Below, one piece after another: positions 37,401-45,876 of a stretch of 64,000 nucleotides of DNA (position 1 is the stretch's first letter; each line of letters starts with the position of its first letter). A program made the position numbers and the translations under genes. The DNA is taken from contig NZ_CANMGY010000005.1 in the NCBI RefSeq assembly GCF_947497555.1, positions 124,001 to 188,000 on the forward strand, written 5' to 3'. This stretch comes from an uncultured Umboniibacter sp. (lineage in GTDB: Bacteria > Pseudomonadota > Gammaproteobacteria > Pseudomonadales > DSM-25080). The notes beneath the pieces are model-generated. The model saw only the letters and a program-made list of their open reading frames with translations, made no database searches and had not been told where the DNA came from.

Positions 37401-37891
37401 AAGCGGGAAGAACACCATCGGGCTTTGAAGGCCTTCAAACTACGGGCGAAGTAGACCTGCAAATGCCCGCACTGATTCCCGATGACTATGTGGGTGATGT
37501 CAATGAGCGCCTGGTTCTGTATAAACGAATAAGTAACACCAAAACCCCCGCTGAGTTACGGCAATTGCAGATTGAGTTGATCGATCGCTTCGGACTATTG
37601 CCACAACCCACCAAACGCCTGTTTGACGTCAATGAAGTTCGGCAGCGCTGCCAAGACATCGGTATCAAGAAGCTAGTTTGCTCTTCAACCGGCGGTAAGG
37701 TCGTTTTCGCCGAAAATACTAAGGTTGAACCCTTGGAAATTGTTCAACTAGTACAACAGCAGTCACGAATTTTTAGTCTTCAGGGTGCCAACGAGCTACG
37801 CTTCGGGTTACCATTAGATGATCGCGAACAGCGGTTGGTGTGGGTAAACGACTTGATCGACCACCTTAGTAAAACAACACAGGCCTCATAA
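34466..37891 (+). CDS. mfd: Transcription-repair coupling factor
   Basis: Mfd removes RNA polymerase stalled at DNA lesions and recruits UvrA. The 1141 residues are close to E. coli (1148). Domains: UvrB-like region, the RNA-polymerase-interacting domain around the GDPVVHIEHGIGRYRGL block (near 475), RecG-like translocase with Walker A GDVGFGKTE (about 619-627) and DEEH (721-724), the GRVGR block of motif VI, and the C-terminal TRCF domain. ATG at 34466 with AGGAAG upstream is preferred over ATG at 34415. It pairs functionally with uvrC in this window. Confidence 0.96.
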   Translation: MPPSLPFANSPARISKWPDLHGAGVALSIHDWQQSQQKLLVVICAEASMALQLTDELSYLAKDQYSVINFPEWETLPYDQFSPHQDIISDRLKAMNELPRLDQGVLIIPAATLSNRLPPCDYVELRALKLAKGQDLDVAQLRTKLGRSGYQNVEIVRDHGQYAFRGSLIDIFPMGTDEPVRIDLFDNEIETLKFFDVDTQRTTQTVESIELLPAQEVPTDRNHRLAFEEAWHEQFDVDFNSVPMYQDIINGLTTPGIEYFLSLFFDETTSILDYCPADSHLFLVGDISSSLDRHWRDINNRYEQFRGDTQRPILAPHLAFHPVDRSMARIKAFARYQFTIDNRNPIRDLGVTIDGRREQPLEVLKAHLAKQSKPVVISVDSLGRRELLDEQLRKAQIKVELLAHWDDLADHKTPKCYLLASPFYEGSISQNGIQIFTDAELYGLQVRQTRRRNEAVSDDSLIIRDLSQLEMGDPVVHIEHGIGRYRGLENLTIDGEKIEFVVVEYAGESTLYIPVASLHVLSRYSGSDPDSAPLHRLGSETWSNAKQKAAEKARDAAVELLDIYARREAKKGFAFPDPGPALAQFSASFPFEETPDQEKTINAVVADMMAPRAMDRLVGGDVGFGKTEVAMRAAFVAVHAAKQVAVLVPTTLLAQQHYDNFLDRFKDWPVRIEVISRFKSDKAINEINAALSEGKVDILIGTHKLLQSSLKFDDLGLLIIDEEHRFGVRQKERIKSLRAEVDILTMTATPIPRTLNLAMNGMRDLSIIATPPAKRLKINTFVRENDDNLIKEAVLREILRGGQVYFLHNEVTTIERTAEEIQALVPEARIGIGHGQMRERELERVMSDFYHRRTNVLVCTTIIETGIDIPNANTIIIHRADKFGIAQLHQLRGRVGRSHHQAYAYLLTPPYKGLKKDAKKRLDAISTTGELGAGFTLATHDLEIRGAGELLGDQQSGQIHSVGFSLYIDMLEQAVADIKAGRTPSGFEGLQTTGEVDLQMPALIPDDYVGDVNERLVLYKRISNTKTPAELRQLQIELIDRFGLLPQPTKRLFDVNEVRQRCQDIGIKKLVCSSTGGKVVFAENTKVEPLEIVQLVQQQSRIFSLQGANELRFGLPLDDREQRLVWVNDLIDHLSKTTQAS

Positions 37892-37893
37892 TA

Positions 37894-39213
37894 ATGCGTG
37901 CAAAAATCTGTCTCGTAGCACTGTTAAATGCTGCAATGTTAAGTCTACCTAGCTATGGTGCCGAAAACTGGTACCGAGTGGAACTACTCGTCTTCACACA
38001 AGGTAATCAGGCAGGAATTAACAATGAACGCTGGCCAGAGAACCCTCCTCTGAGTTACCCGCTCAATGCAATTCATCTCCAGCCCGCTGCAGAGGTTACT
38101 CAACAGCTACTCGCTGAGCGGCTGGAGAGTGCATGGAAGGCAACCGAGGCAAATGAAACCTCCACGGCGAACTCCGATTGGGATACAGCTTTGCAGCCCG
38201 CTACCGCACTCTTACCTGCCATGTCCAGCGATGAAGAGCGACTTTCACAGGCAGCTAGCTCTGGGCAGGATGGTGCCGCACTGTCTGCAAGCAGTCTCGA
38301 AGCAAACTCTGCGTTAGGGCTGGATCAGGAATCGATTCAAGCACTTACTCAAGAACCTCCGCAACAAAATACAGTACTTGCGATTGCCCCGTCAGTGCGG
38401 GACTGGGTGAGTCAGCTGTATGACCTATGGCGGCAAAACAATGAGTTAAGTCGCGACTTAGAGCTCGCTCAAAGCGAGACGGAAATTCTCGGTGACGAGA
38501 CTTTATTGACAGCGCCTGCAGAGCCGAATAATGACATTCCTCAATGGCAATCAGAACTCGACGAAATAGCTCTGCTCGTCCAGCATTTTGCAGAGTACGT
38601 TCCGCTTAGTGAGGATATTTTTGAGTTTCCAGATTCGAGACTAACGGCAAATCGTTATCGAGTTCTTCATCACTCTGCATGGCACCAATACATCCCGCCG
38701 GCCTCCAACGGTGAATCATTGATTGTCCTCGGAGGCAGACAATTAGGTGATCACTTCGAACTAGAGGGTAGTATCCGACTTGACCGTCAACAGCGCTACG
38801 TTCACGCCGACATCAACCTTTGGATGAGTACATTCGAACTGGCACTGAGCGATGCGGAAGTTAATGAACATCTACCACCTATTCCACCCAAAAACATTAT
38901 CGTAGATGATGTTGATCTGTCTCTGAGTGAAAACCTCGATGAATCAAGCCCATTCAATTTCAACGGAACTCAATCAATGCCTTCGGGCTTAGTCATTCCA
39001 TCCCTCGACGAAAGCCCTGCGAACTCAGAGAATTGGGTATCAAAACAACACTTTAGCTTGAACACCGTTCAGCGAATGCGTTCGGGAGTACAGTATTATG
39101 TTGATCATCCTGGATTTGGCGTAATCATAAAACTGACACGCTATGAAGATCGCCAAGAACTTATGGACTTATTGCTTCCTACACTGGTTAGTGACAGCGA
39201 ATTAAATGACTAA
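37894..39213 (+). CDS. csiV: CsiV-family secreted protein
   Basis: A 439-residue protein with a signal peptide (first 22 residues, ending SYG), a conserved WYRVELLVF start of the mature chain, a long acidic and glutamine-rich middle, and a conserved C-terminal part (QQHFSLNTVQRMRSGVQYYVDHPGFGVIIKL in shortened form: the MRSGVQYYVDHPGFG block). The CsiV family was described in Vibrio cholerae as a peptidoglycan-binding factor for sensing D-amino acids, and it lies next to mfd in many gammaproteobacteria. It starts two bases after mfd. Confidence 0.8.
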   Translation: MRAKICLVALLNAAMLSLPSYGAENWYRVELLVFTQGNQAGINNERWPENPPLSYPLNAIHLQPAAEVTQQLLAERLESAWKATEANETSTANSDWDTALQPATALLPAMSSDEERLSQAASSGQDGAALSASSLEANSALGLDQESIQALTQEPPQQNTVLAIAPSVRDWVSQLYDLWRQNNELSRDLELAQSETEILGDETLLTAPAEPNNDIPQWQSELDEIALLVQHFAEYVPLSEDIFEFPDSRLTANRYRVLHHSAWHQYIPPASNGESLIVLGGRQLGDHFELEGSIRLDRQQRYVHADINLWMSTFELALSDAEVNEHLPPIPPKNIIVDDVDLSLSENLDESSPFNFNGTQSMPSGLVIPSLDESPANSENWVSKQHFSLNTVQRMRSGVQYYVDHPGFGVIIKLTRYEDRQELMDLLLPTLVSDSELND

Positions 39214-39238
39214 GACGTAATACACGCTCTCGAATAGT

Positions 39239-39274
39239 AAAAGGCCGAACTGACACATGTCAGCACGGCCTTTT
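39239..39274. terminator. Bidirectional intrinsic terminator, csiV / cold-shock gene
   Basis: AAAAGGCCG (39239-39247) and CGGCCTTTT (39266-39274) form a 9-bp outer stem around the inner palindrome TGACA-CA-TGTCA. A-run on one side and T-run on the other make it usable from both strands, for mfd-csiV and for the convergent cold-shock gene. Confidence 0.88.
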
Positions 39275-39313
39275 AATTTATTGGCTTGCGCCACGTAGCG
39301 TCGATTTTCTCAA

Positions 39314-39523
39314 CTAAACAGGGACTACCTGTTCGGCTTGAAGACCTTTATCACCGGTCACCATGTCGTATTCAACCTGTTGACCTTCATCGAGAGTTTT
39401 ATAGCCTTCGCCTTGAATAGAGCGGTAGTGGACGAATACGTCCTCCCCGTCAGCACGCTGAATAAAGCCAAAACCACGAGCATTATTGAACCACTTTACA
39501 GTGCCGATTTCACGAGCATCCAT
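39314..39523 (-). CDS. Cold-shock domain protein
   Basis: A 69-residue single cold-shock domain with both nucleic-acid motifs: [12 protein letters not shown] (10-21, RNP1) and DVFVHY (28-33, RNP2). It binds single-stranded RNA/DNA, usually as an RNA chaperone. Which CSP paralogue it is cannot be settled; the leader is short (about 60 bases from the predicted promoter), unlike the long leader of cold-induced E. coli cspA. Confidence 0.93.
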   Translation of the reverse strand: MDAREIGTVKWFNNARGFGFIQRADGEDVFVHYRSIQGEGYKTLDEGQQVEYDMVTGDKGLQAEQVVPV

Positions 39524-39589
39524 TTTTACAACCTCATCTTATTATTTTTATTTCGAGTTATGGTTAGCAAACTAAGTTAGCTAGTTATA

Positions 39590-39618
39590 ATAATTTATTG
39601 CGAGCGAGACGTTGTCAA
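39590..39618 (-). promoter_or_regulatory. Probable sigma70 promoter of the cold-shock gene
   Basis: On the minus strand TTGACA (39613-39618) is followed after 17 bases by AATTAT (39590-39595). TATTAT slightly further along (39587-39592) is a better -10 match but at a 20-base spacing. The remaining 186 bases up to the phosphoribosyltransferase gene show nothing recognisable. Confidence 0.5.
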
Positions 39619-39804
39619 GTCAAATTCAACTTAGACTCAATGGATGGCCCCGAGTGAGGACCCGTTTTGCCTACAAATTAAATTAAAAACAGAGAGTAGA
39701 AAGGACGGCTAGTAACACTCACAAAGTCCCGTGCTTACAAGTTCGGCAAACAGATTTGACGGCCTTAATTTCATACCGACCGCGTTGTTAGGAGCAAATT
39801 AGGA

Positions 39805-40350
39805 TCACTCCTTCGACAGCGCGAATATTCCTGGAGCGTTGCGCCACAGGCCTTTGTAATCCATGCCGAAGCCAAATACAAAACGGTCACCAACCTCGAG
39901 AGCGTGGTAATCGCAAGGTACCGATGCCTTCCGAGGGTGATTCTTAAGGAGTAATACCGCTGAAGTAACGCTGTTAGCGCCCCGCTCCAGGCAGTACGAG
40001 TTAATTTCTCCCAACGTTAGACCTACGTCATGAATATCATCCACGATCAACACATCGCGACCAATGAGTGATATTTGCGGTTGAACTAACCAACGCACCT
40101 TCTCGCCCGTCATCTTACCCTGGTAACGAGTCGCGTGAATGTAATCCAACTCTAACGGAAAACTCAATTGCGGTAAAAGATGTCCCGCGACAATGGCACC
40201 GCCTGTCATCACCACAAGCACGACAGGCTGTTTGTCTGTGAAGTCCCTATTCAATGCCGCTGCAAGACGCTCAATTGCCCCACAAACGGTTTGATGGTCA
40301 AAGAGGCACTCTGCCTGCCCCATCAAGTCTACTGCTTCAGACGCCGCCAT
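39805..40350 (-). CDS. Hypoxanthine-guanine phosphoribosyltransferase family protein
   Basis: A 181-residue type I phosphoribosyltransferase with the PRPP-binding motif VLIVDDIHDVGLTL (100-113), a KMTGEKV flexible-loop region near 79-85 and a C-terminal hood (RFVFGFGMDYKGLWRN) typical of purine salvage enzymes. It would convert hypoxanthine and/or guanine to the mononucleotide; the base preference is inferred from the family. It follows the TetR-type regulator by seven bases, so they are likely co-transcribed. Confidence 0.88.
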   Translation of the reverse strand: MAASEAVDLMGQAECLFDHQTVCGAIERLAAALNRDFTDKQPVVLVVMTGGAIVAGHLLPQLSFPLELDYIHATRYQGKMTGEKVRWLVQPQISLIGRDVLIVDDIHDVGLTLGEINSYCLERGANSVTSAVLLLKNHPRKASVPCDYHALEVGDRFVFGFGMDYKGLWRNAPGIFALSKE

Positions 40351-40357
40351 AATTTGC

Positions 40358-40987
40358 CTACTCTGCTACGTGAGGATTTAAAATAGCTAAAGCTGTGGGG
40401 ATAAACAAGTCGAGTAGCTCATTAGTGCTTATGCGGGAGTGATATTGCGCGTCTGCTATGGCATCCAGCGTATCAAACTCGGCTAGCGAGAACATCGCCG
40501 CACCCATTAGAAATTGTAACTGCCAATAGAACTTCAACTTCGAGCTCTCTTGGAGATTCTGCCCCGCTAAGTGTTGAATCATTCGCCGGTAGTCTTCATT
40601 GTAATGATCCTTAATGAAGCGCCTTAAATGCCCCTGTTGTTGAGCATAGGCATGACGTAACAACATCATAAATCGACGCGCTCGAGAAACGTTCAGATCG
40701 GTGCCAAGCATCGCAATAATTGCAGCCTCAATAGCCTGTCGTTGTGACACCTCAGAATCTGCTACTGAAAGTGATGATATTTGCGTGTTATAGCCAGAAT
40801 AGAAATCCTCAAGATAGCGGTTAAACACCGCTTGAATGAGGTTCTTCTTTGAACCGAAGTGGTAGTTAACCGACGCAATATTGACTTCCGCTGCAGAGGT
40901 GATTGCTCGTAACGAAGTCTCATTAAAACCCTGTTCAGCAAAAAGTCGTTCTGCCTGATCCAAAATACGAAGTGATGTGGTACTCAT
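40358..40987 (-). CDS. TetR-family regulator, PsrA-like
   Basis: A 209-residue TetR regulator: helix-turn-helix at about residues 24-46 (LRAITSAAEVNIASVNYHFG), then a long ligand-binding domain. Position next to lexA and the phosphoribosyltransferase matches psrA of Pseudomonas, which senses long-chain fatty acids and controls rpoS and beta-oxidation genes. A perfect palindrome with the PsrA-type core CAAAC-ATAC-GTTTG covers its own promoter, which supports that identity and autorepression. No rpoS or fad genes are in the window. Confidence 0.82.
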   Translation of the reverse strand: MSTTSLRILDQAERLFAEQGFNETSLRAITSAAEVNIASVNYHFGSKKNLIQAVFNRYLEDFYSGYNTQISSLSVADSEVSQRQAIEAAIIAMLGTDLNVSRARRFMMLLRHAYAQQQGHLRRFIKDHYNEDYRRMIQHLAGQNLQESSKLKFYWQLQFLMGAAMFSLAEFDTLDAIADAQYHSRISTNELLDLFIPTALAILNPHVAE

Positions 40988-40997
40988 AATGCTCCCT

Positions 40998-41033
40998 AAC
41001 TAATAATTCAAACATACGTTTGAATTATTAGTT
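40998..41033. promoter_or_regulatory. PsrA-type operator palindrome
   Basis: Two 16-base arms (40998-41013 and 41018-41033) are exact inverted copies around ATAC. The centre CAAAC-N4-GTTTG fits the published PsrA motif (G/C)AAAC-N2-4-GTTT(G/C). It overlaps the -10 box and the whole spacer of the predicted psrA-like promoter. Confidence 0.85.
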
Positions 41034-41039
41034 CGTCAA
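41011..41039 (-). promoter_or_regulatory. Promoter of the psrA-like gene
   Basis: On the minus strand TTGACG (41034-41039), 17-base spacer, TATGTT (41011-41016). The spacer and -10 box are inside the palindrome, so binding there would block RNA polymerase. Confidence 0.7.
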
Positions 41040-41076
41040 GATCACAGCACCACTATAAAACAACTTTTTACTAAGG

Positions 41077-41105
41077 TTGCAGCATCATCTAAACCTGTAT
41101 ATAGT
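41077..41105 (+). promoter_or_regulatory. lexA promoter
   Basis: TTGCAG (41077-41082), 17 bases, TATAGT (41100-41105). The first SOS box covers the -10 element, the normal arrangement for LexA self-repression. Confidence 0.75.
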
Positions 41106-41110
41106 TACAA
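41095..41110 (+). promoter_or_regulatory. LexA (SOS) box 1
   Basis: CTGTATATAGTTACAA matches CTGT-N8-ACAG with one change in the last base. It overlaps the lexA -10 box. Confidence 0.75.
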
Positions 41111-41112
41111 CA

Positions 41113-41128
41113 CTGTATAAACAAACAG
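41113..41128 (+). promoter_or_regulatory. LexA (SOS) box 2
   Basis: CTGTATAAACAAACAG is a full CTGT-N8-ACAG match with the A/T-rich centre, 18 bases on from box 1 and nine bases before the lexA ATG. Two boxes also precede E. coli lexA. Confidence 0.88.
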
Positions 41129-41137
41129 GCAAAGACA

Positions 41138-41773
41138 ATGGTCAAACTTACCAAACGCCAACAAGATGTTCTTGATGTGTTAGCAAAGCATATTGCAGAC
41201 ACTGGTTTGCCGCCAACTCGTGCGGAAATTGCTGCAGAATTAGGCTTCAAATCTGCTAACGCCGCGGAAGAACATTTGAAAGCCTTGGCACGAAAAGGGG
41301 CAATTGAAAAAATTGCCGGGACGTCTCGCGGGCTCCGTATTCTTATTAATCCTGAACAGGCAAATATCGATCGTGCAGCGGCTAACGATAACCAACTGCC
41401 AATCGTTGGCAAAGTGGCAGCCGGTTCTCCTGTTTTAGCCATTGAGCACGTAGAAGCTCACTGCCCTGTTTCACCGGACTTCTTTCACCCCCGTGCAAAC
41501 TACATGTTAAACGTTCAGGGTGATTCGATGATCGACATTGGCATTCACGATGGTGATTTATTGGCAGTACATCAAACGAAGAATATTCGAAATGGTGATA
41601 TCGTTGTCGCGCGTATCGATGATGAAGTTACGGTAAAACGCTACGAAAAGATTAGTGCAGCGAAGGTACTACTTCATGCTGAGAACGAGGATTACTCGCC
41701 TATTGAAGTAGATTTAAGCTATCAGGACTTCGATATAGAGGGCATTAGCGTTGGGGTTATACGTCGCCATTAA
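41138..41773 (+). CDS. lexA: SOS repressor LexA
   Basis: LexA represses DNA-damage genes and self-cleaves when RecA filaments form. The 211 residues have a winged helix (about 8-65), the cleavage bond A95-G96 (VAAGSP), and the catalytic dyad S130 (QGDSM) and K167 (VTVKRYE). Two SOS boxes precede it. A strong terminator follows directly, so no sulA-like gene is co-transcribed, unlike in Pseudomonas. Confidence 0.97.
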   Translation: MVKLTKRQQDVLDVLAKHIADTGLPPTRAEIAAELGFKSANAAEEHLKALARKGAIEKIAGTSRGLRILINPEQANIDRAAANDNQLPIVGKVAAGSPVLAIEHVEAHCPVSPDFFHPRANYMLNVQGDSMIDIGIHDGDLLAVHQTKNIRNGDIVVARIDDEVTVKRYEKISAAKVLLHAENEDYSPIEVDLSYQDFDIEGISVGVIRRH

Positions 41774-41799
41774 TAAACTAAATCGTGCGATTTAAACAT

Positions 41800-41831
41800 A
41801 AAAAAGCCCGTCTCTTCGAACGGGCTTTTTT
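41800..41831 (+). terminator. Intrinsic terminator after lexA
   Basis: AAAAAAGCCCGT (41800-41811) pairs with ACGGGCTTTTTT (41820-41831) around an 8-base loop. A-tract and T-tract on either side allow action on both strands, so it may also serve the convergent 84-codon gene. Confidence 0.92.
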
Positions 41832-41891
41832 ATGCGACGGTTGATTAATAACAACCGTTCGCTTTTAGTGCATAGCTAGTTTATTACACAG

Positions 41892-42146
41892 CTAGTGAAG
41901 CACCTGAGAATGCTGAAGCGGAAGTTCCTCTTCATAGCAACTCTGATGGCGATCAGCAGCTTCGGCAAAACCTGCTTCGAGCATTATGCGAACAAATTCC
42001 ATTCGCTCGACACTTAAATTCTGGTCAATCTCAGGGCCAATCTCAATTTTGATTAGACATTCAGCATTGTCTGAATCATCACCGTGACGCTTAAGTGCTA
42101 TGGTCCCTGAACTTAACTCAACCAGTTCAAATACTTCGTCGTCCAT
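41892..42146 (-). CDS. Small conserved protein of unknown function
   Basis: An 84-residue acidic protein without a signal peptide or membrane segment. The start (DEVFELVELSSGTIALKRH) and its place between lexA and the DUF6586/topA genes match a small hypothetical gene found at the same spot in Pseudomonas. No motif suggests an activity. It ends facing lexA across the terminator. Confidence 0.7.
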   Translation of the reverse strand: MDDEVFELVELSSGTIALKRHGDDSDNAECLIKIEIGPEIDQNLSVERMEFVRIMLEAGFAEAADRHQSCYEEELPLQHSQVLH

Positions 42147-42220
42147 ACGACCCCCTAATTATTATATTTTTCTATCTCTGTAGCAGTAAAATCCACTATA
42201 ACATCATTAAGAAATCAATT

Positions 42221-42619
42221 TCACGCTTCAAATTGGAGATTTATTTGCAACTCGAGCTGTTCCAGAAAGACTGTGACGGATGACTCAATTTCTGATTCAT
42301 CAACAGTATGAATACCGCGGTCTGAACCAATTAACTGGCTACTTGCAATGGTTGCAGGAGCAATCTTAAATAACTTTTGTAGCCATGAATTATTTTCATA
42401 CTGCAAAACCACCAATGCTCCCAACTCAAACGGGAGTGCGCTGATATTTTCTTGGCGATCAAGCGCTGCGCGGGGTAGCTGATGGAGTGTTGCTAGCGCC
42501 CCTAGGAACCGATCCCAAAGAGGCCGATAGTCGAGCTTAGTCAGCTCTCCGTCATTCCGTGCACGTTGAAGAATATGGCGCAGAGCAAGTAATTCACGCT
42601 GCGCCTGGGCATAATCCAT
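42221..42619 (-). CDS. DUF6586 family protein
   Basis: A 132-residue, mostly helical protein; the YAQAQRELLALRHIL start and the LFKIAPATIASSQL region resemble the small gene that follows topA in Pseudomonas (DUF6586). No catalytic motif is seen. Its ATG abuts the topA stop with no bases between, so it is very likely expressed with topA; a role linked to topoisomerase I is only inferred from this. Confidence 0.72.
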   Translation of the reverse strand: MDYAQAQRELLALRHILQRARNDGELTKLDYRPLWDRFLGALATLHQLPRAALDRQENISALPFELGALVVLQYENNSWLQKLFKIAPATIASSQLIGSDRGIHTVDESEIESSVTVFLEQLELQINLQFEA

Positions 42620-45262
42620 TTACTTTGCCTTTTTCTTCTTATCGCTAACGACCCAGCGTGATGCGTCTTCATCGAACTCTGCTCGCCATCCACTTGGCTT
42701 GCCATTGACTTCACTCTGCACATAGTGAGACTTGGTTTTGCGGGAGAAACGTATCGTAACGGGTACGCCATCACCATCGACTACTGGCGCTGACCAAAAA
42801 TGGTTGTATTTCGGGTCGATTTCATCGCGGTGCGAGATAATTTCTTTGAGTAACGGAGCTCGAGTTTCCCGGTTCTTAGGGAAACCACTTGCTGCTAAGA
42901 ACATACCTGATGCGCCGTCACGTAATACATAAAAGTCATCAACCTTGTCACACTTGAGTTCAGGCATCGGCACTGGATCCATTTTCGGAGGCGCCACTTC
43001 GCCGTTCTTAAGAAGCTTACGGGTATTCTTACAGGATTCGTTAGAGCAGCCAAAATATTTGCCGAAACGACCGGTTTTAAGCTGCATTTCCGAGCTACAC
43101 TTATCACATTCGATAGTGGGGCCGTCATAACCTTTAATTCTAAACGAACCAGTCTCAATCTCGTAGCCGTCGCAATCTGGATTGTTCCCGCAGACATGAA
43201 GCTTTCGCCCCTCATCGATTAGGTAGCTGTCCATCGTTGCGTTATCAATGCTACATCGGCGTTTACTCCGAATCAGCGCCGATTCTGCCTCCTCTGACCC
43301 ATCTGAAGATACAACGTCGTCACCCGAAACTAGGTTAATCGTCGTCTTGCAGCGCTCTTTTGGCGGCAAATTATAGCCCGAACAACCAAGAAAGACACCG
43401 GTACTGCCGGTTCGAATCTGCATAGTCCGGCTACACGTAGGGCATTCGATACTCGTTGCCACCGGCTCATTGGCACGCATTCCACCCTCTTCATTCTCCG
43501 CCTGACTTAACTCGCCCTGGAACTGTTCATAGAACTCGTCAAGCACTTGCTTCCAATCAAGTTTGCCAAGCGCCACATCATCAAGACGTGACTCCATATC
43601 AGCAGTGAAGTTATAGTTCATCAACTCAGCGAACGATTCGGACAACCGCTCAGTGACAATGTCTCCCATCTTCTCAGCATAAAAACGTCGATTCTCAACG
43701 CGGGCATAACCTCGATCTTGAATGGTAGAAATAATTGCCGCGTAGGTAGAAGGTCGGCCAATGCCACGCTTCTCAAGTTCACGAACCAAGCTGGCCTCTG
43801 AATAGCGAGCTGGAGGGTTAGTGAAGTTCTGCTTCGCATCCACGTCTGCCAGTGCCAACGCATCGCCACTTTGCATATCCGGGAGCATAACGTCGTCGTC
43901 TTTCTTGCTCATCGCCGGTAATACTTTGGTATAACCATCGAACTCTACGATTCGACCCTTTAGAGAGAGTTCGTAAGCTGACACATTCACTTTAATACGG
44001 GTACTGGTGTAACGCGCTGGGGTCATCTGACACGCAACGAATTGACGCCAAATTAGCGCGTACAGTCTTCGCGCATCGGGCTCCATGGTATCAAGATGCT
44101 CTTCAAGCACTTCAATACTCGATGGGCGAATGGCTTCGTGTGCTTCCTGAGCGCCCTCCTTCGACCCATAGGTATTGGGTGTTTTAGGAAGGTAATTGTC
44201 GCCGAAGTTGTCACTAATTAGGGCGCGACAACTCTCTACTGCATCCTTACTCAAATTGGTCGAGTCGGTTCGCATGTAGGTAATGTAACCGGCTTCGTAT
44301 AGTCGCTGAGCCAAGGTCATCGTCTTCTTTACCGAAAAGCTTAGTCGCGTTGAGGCTGCCTGCTGAAGTGTTGAAGTGATAAATGGCGCTGAAGGTTTCG
44401 AACTAGTTGGTCGATCCTCACGGGCACTAACCTTGTAATCGCTTGCCTCAAGCTTCGCCTTAACCTCGGCAGCTTCGGCGCCGCTAGTTGGCTTATAGTC
44501 TTTACCATCTTTCTTATTGAGGGCGAACTTAAAGGTATCGCCCTGATATTTTAAGAAGGCCGAAAGATCCCAAAATTCTTCCGGGACAAAGATCCGAATC
44601 TCTCGTTCACGTTCAACGAGGAGTTTGACCGCAACAGACTGGACTCGGCCTGCCGAGAGTCCTCGGGCGACCTTTTTCCAGAGCAGTGGTGAAACCATAA
44701 AGCCGACAACACGATCCAGAAAACGTCGTGCTTGCTGCGCATTCACTCTGTCGATATCAAGACGACCCGGCTCTTCGAAGGCCTCTTGAATCGCCGTCTT
44801 GGTGATTTCATTGAAGACTACGCGTTGATAACGCTCCGGATCGCCACCAATCGTCTCACGTAAATGCCAGGCAATGGCTTCCCCTTCTCTGTCCAAATCC
44901 GTTGCCAGATAAATCGTGTCAGCGTTTCGGGCTAGTTTCTGTAATTCTTCAACCACTTTCTCTTTGCGCGGTAGAATTTCGTATTGCGCGTCCCAACCAT
45001 GATCAGGATCAATTCCCATTCTGCGTATAAGTTGATCATGCGCTTTCTTTTTCTGATACGCAGCCTTCGCGGCCGGTTTCATCTTTCGAGTCTTCGCGGC
45101 TTGTTTAGCTCGTTCAGCTGGGGTGGTTGTAGACGTGTTACCACTCGTTGGCAAATCACGAATGTGGCCAACGGAGGATTTCACGACAAACTTGGAACCC
45201 AAATATTTGTTGATCGTTTTCGCCTTAGCGGGCGACTCGACAATAACTAAAGACTTTCCCAT
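42620..45262 (-). CDS. topA: DNA topoisomerase I
   Basis: A type IA topoisomerase that relaxes negative supercoils. The 880 residues include the TOPRIM domain ([13 protein letters not shown] start; DxDREGE at about 122-128), the active-site tyrosine Y329 ([10 protein letters not shown]), and C-terminal zinc-ribbon repeats: ECPTCSR...CSG, CSIDNAT...CGNNPDC and ECDKCSS...CSNESC, followed by a basic tail ending KKKKAK. The first zinc ribbon ends in [12 protein letters not shown], and the second has an irregular spacing. Nothing lies between it and the DUF6586 gene. Confidence 0.97.
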   Translation of the reverse strand: MGKSLVIVESPAKAKTINKYLGSKFVVKSSVGHIRDLPTSGNTSTTTPAERAKQAAKTRKMKPAAKAAYQKKKAHDQLIRRMGIDPDHGWDAQYEILPRKEKVVEELQKLARNADTIYLATDLDREGEAIAWHLRETIGGDPERYQRVVFNEITKTAIQEAFEEPGRLDIDRVNAQQARRFLDRVVGFMVSPLLWKKVARGLSAGRVQSVAVKLLVEREREIRIFVPEEFWDLSAFLKYQGDTFKFALNKKDGKDYKPTSGAEAAEVKAKLEASDYKVSAREDRPTSSKPSAPFITSTLQQAASTRLSFSVKKTMTLAQRLYEAGYITYMRTDSTNLSKDAVESCRALISDNFGDNYLPKTPNTYGSKEGAQEAHEAIRPSSIEVLEEHLDTMEPDARRLYALIWRQFVACQMTPARYTSTRIKVNVSAYELSLKGRIVEFDGYTKVLPAMSKKDDDVMLPDMQSGDALALADVDAKQNFTNPPARYSEASLVRELEKRGIGRPSTYAAIISTIQDRGYARVENRRFYAEKMGDIVTERLSESFAELMNYNFTADMESRLDDVALGKLDWKQVLDEFYEQFQGELSQAENEEGGMRANEPVATSIECPTCSRTMQIRTGSTGVFLGCSGYNLPPKERCKTTINLVSGDDVVSSDGSEEAESALIRSKRRCSIDNATMDSYLIDEGRKLHVCGNNPDCDGYEIETGSFRIKGYDGPTIECDKCSSEMQLKTGRFGKYFGCSNESCKNTRKLLKNGEVAPPKMDPVPMPELKCDKVDDFYVLRDGASGMFLAASGFPKNRETRAPLLKEIISHRDEIDPKYNHFWSAPVVDGDGVPVTIRFSRKTKSHYVQSEVNGKPSGWRAEFDEDASRWVVSDKKKKAK

Positions 45263-45340
45263 ATGTGGATTTGTTACCTAAATTTTTGAATAGTTAACTG
45301 TATTTATTCGTTACAGAACGGAATTTGGTCTTCTCTAACA

Positions 45341-45793
45341 CTAGCCATCATTTTTTCTATTGTTAGCATTAATAGAAGCATTAAGGCAAGTTAGCAAGTC
45401 ATCTAATAAATTTGTTACATCTTCATCCGAGCCGAATTCACGCCATTTTAGAATGATGCCGCGTTCGTAGGTAGCGAGTTCAATGAAGCGCTCGTCTTGA
45501 TATAACGCCTTCTTTATATAGTCAATGACAGGTTCTGGAAGATTCAAAAAATCATCTCGGAAACGTTGGCGCCAACGCCATATTTTGAAGGTACGCTTAT
45601 TATTATCTTGGTAGCGGTAGACCGTAACAAAGTCCTTTGTCCGTGAATCTCTCTCCATCGCTACATGCCAACGCTTAGTTAACGCTATTTGCCGCAGTCG
45701 CGACAACTGCTGCTCTCGCTTCGATGGTTTTATCATCGCGATGCCGCCTAAGACCAAACATACTGCGAAAAAGATAATTAGATAGATAGTCAT
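45341..45793 (-). CDS. Membrane-anchored protein of unknown function
   Basis: A 150-residue protein with one N-terminal transmembrane helix (about 3-21) and a basic, aromatic-rich cytoplasmic part (TFKIWRWRQRFRDDF, about 68-82) then an acidic, Asn-rich end. No known domain is recognised. It lies between topA and the divergent universal stress gene, and a gene of similar position exists beside topA in relatives as far as I recall. Role unknown. Confidence 0.7.
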   Translation of the reverse strand: MTIYLIIFFAVCLVLGGIAMIKPSKREQQLSRLRQIALTKRWHVAMERDSRTKDFVTVYRYQDNNKRTFKIWRWRQRFRDDFLNLPEPVIDYIKKALYQDERFIELATYERGIILKWREFGSDEDVTNLLDDLLTCLNASINANNRKNDG

Positions 45794-45813
45794 GGGAGTT
45801 GTTAACTTAGTCG

Positions 45814-45841
45814 TTGCCTAATCATGGCTCTGTCTTATATC
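45814..45841 (+). promoter_or_regulatory. Possible promoter of the universal stress gene
   Basis: TTGCCT (45814-45819), 16 bases, TATATC (45836-45841), 35 bases before the predicted ATG. Match by eye only. Confidence 0.4.
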
Positions 45842-45876
45842 ATGAAAACATTGCGAATGCGACCAAGGAGCCGCCC

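Noticed and set aside
44984-45250. Plus-strand open frame of 88 codons opposite topA
   Set aside because: It is antisense to the highly conserved TOPRIM region of topA, has no family resemblance and no ribosome site.
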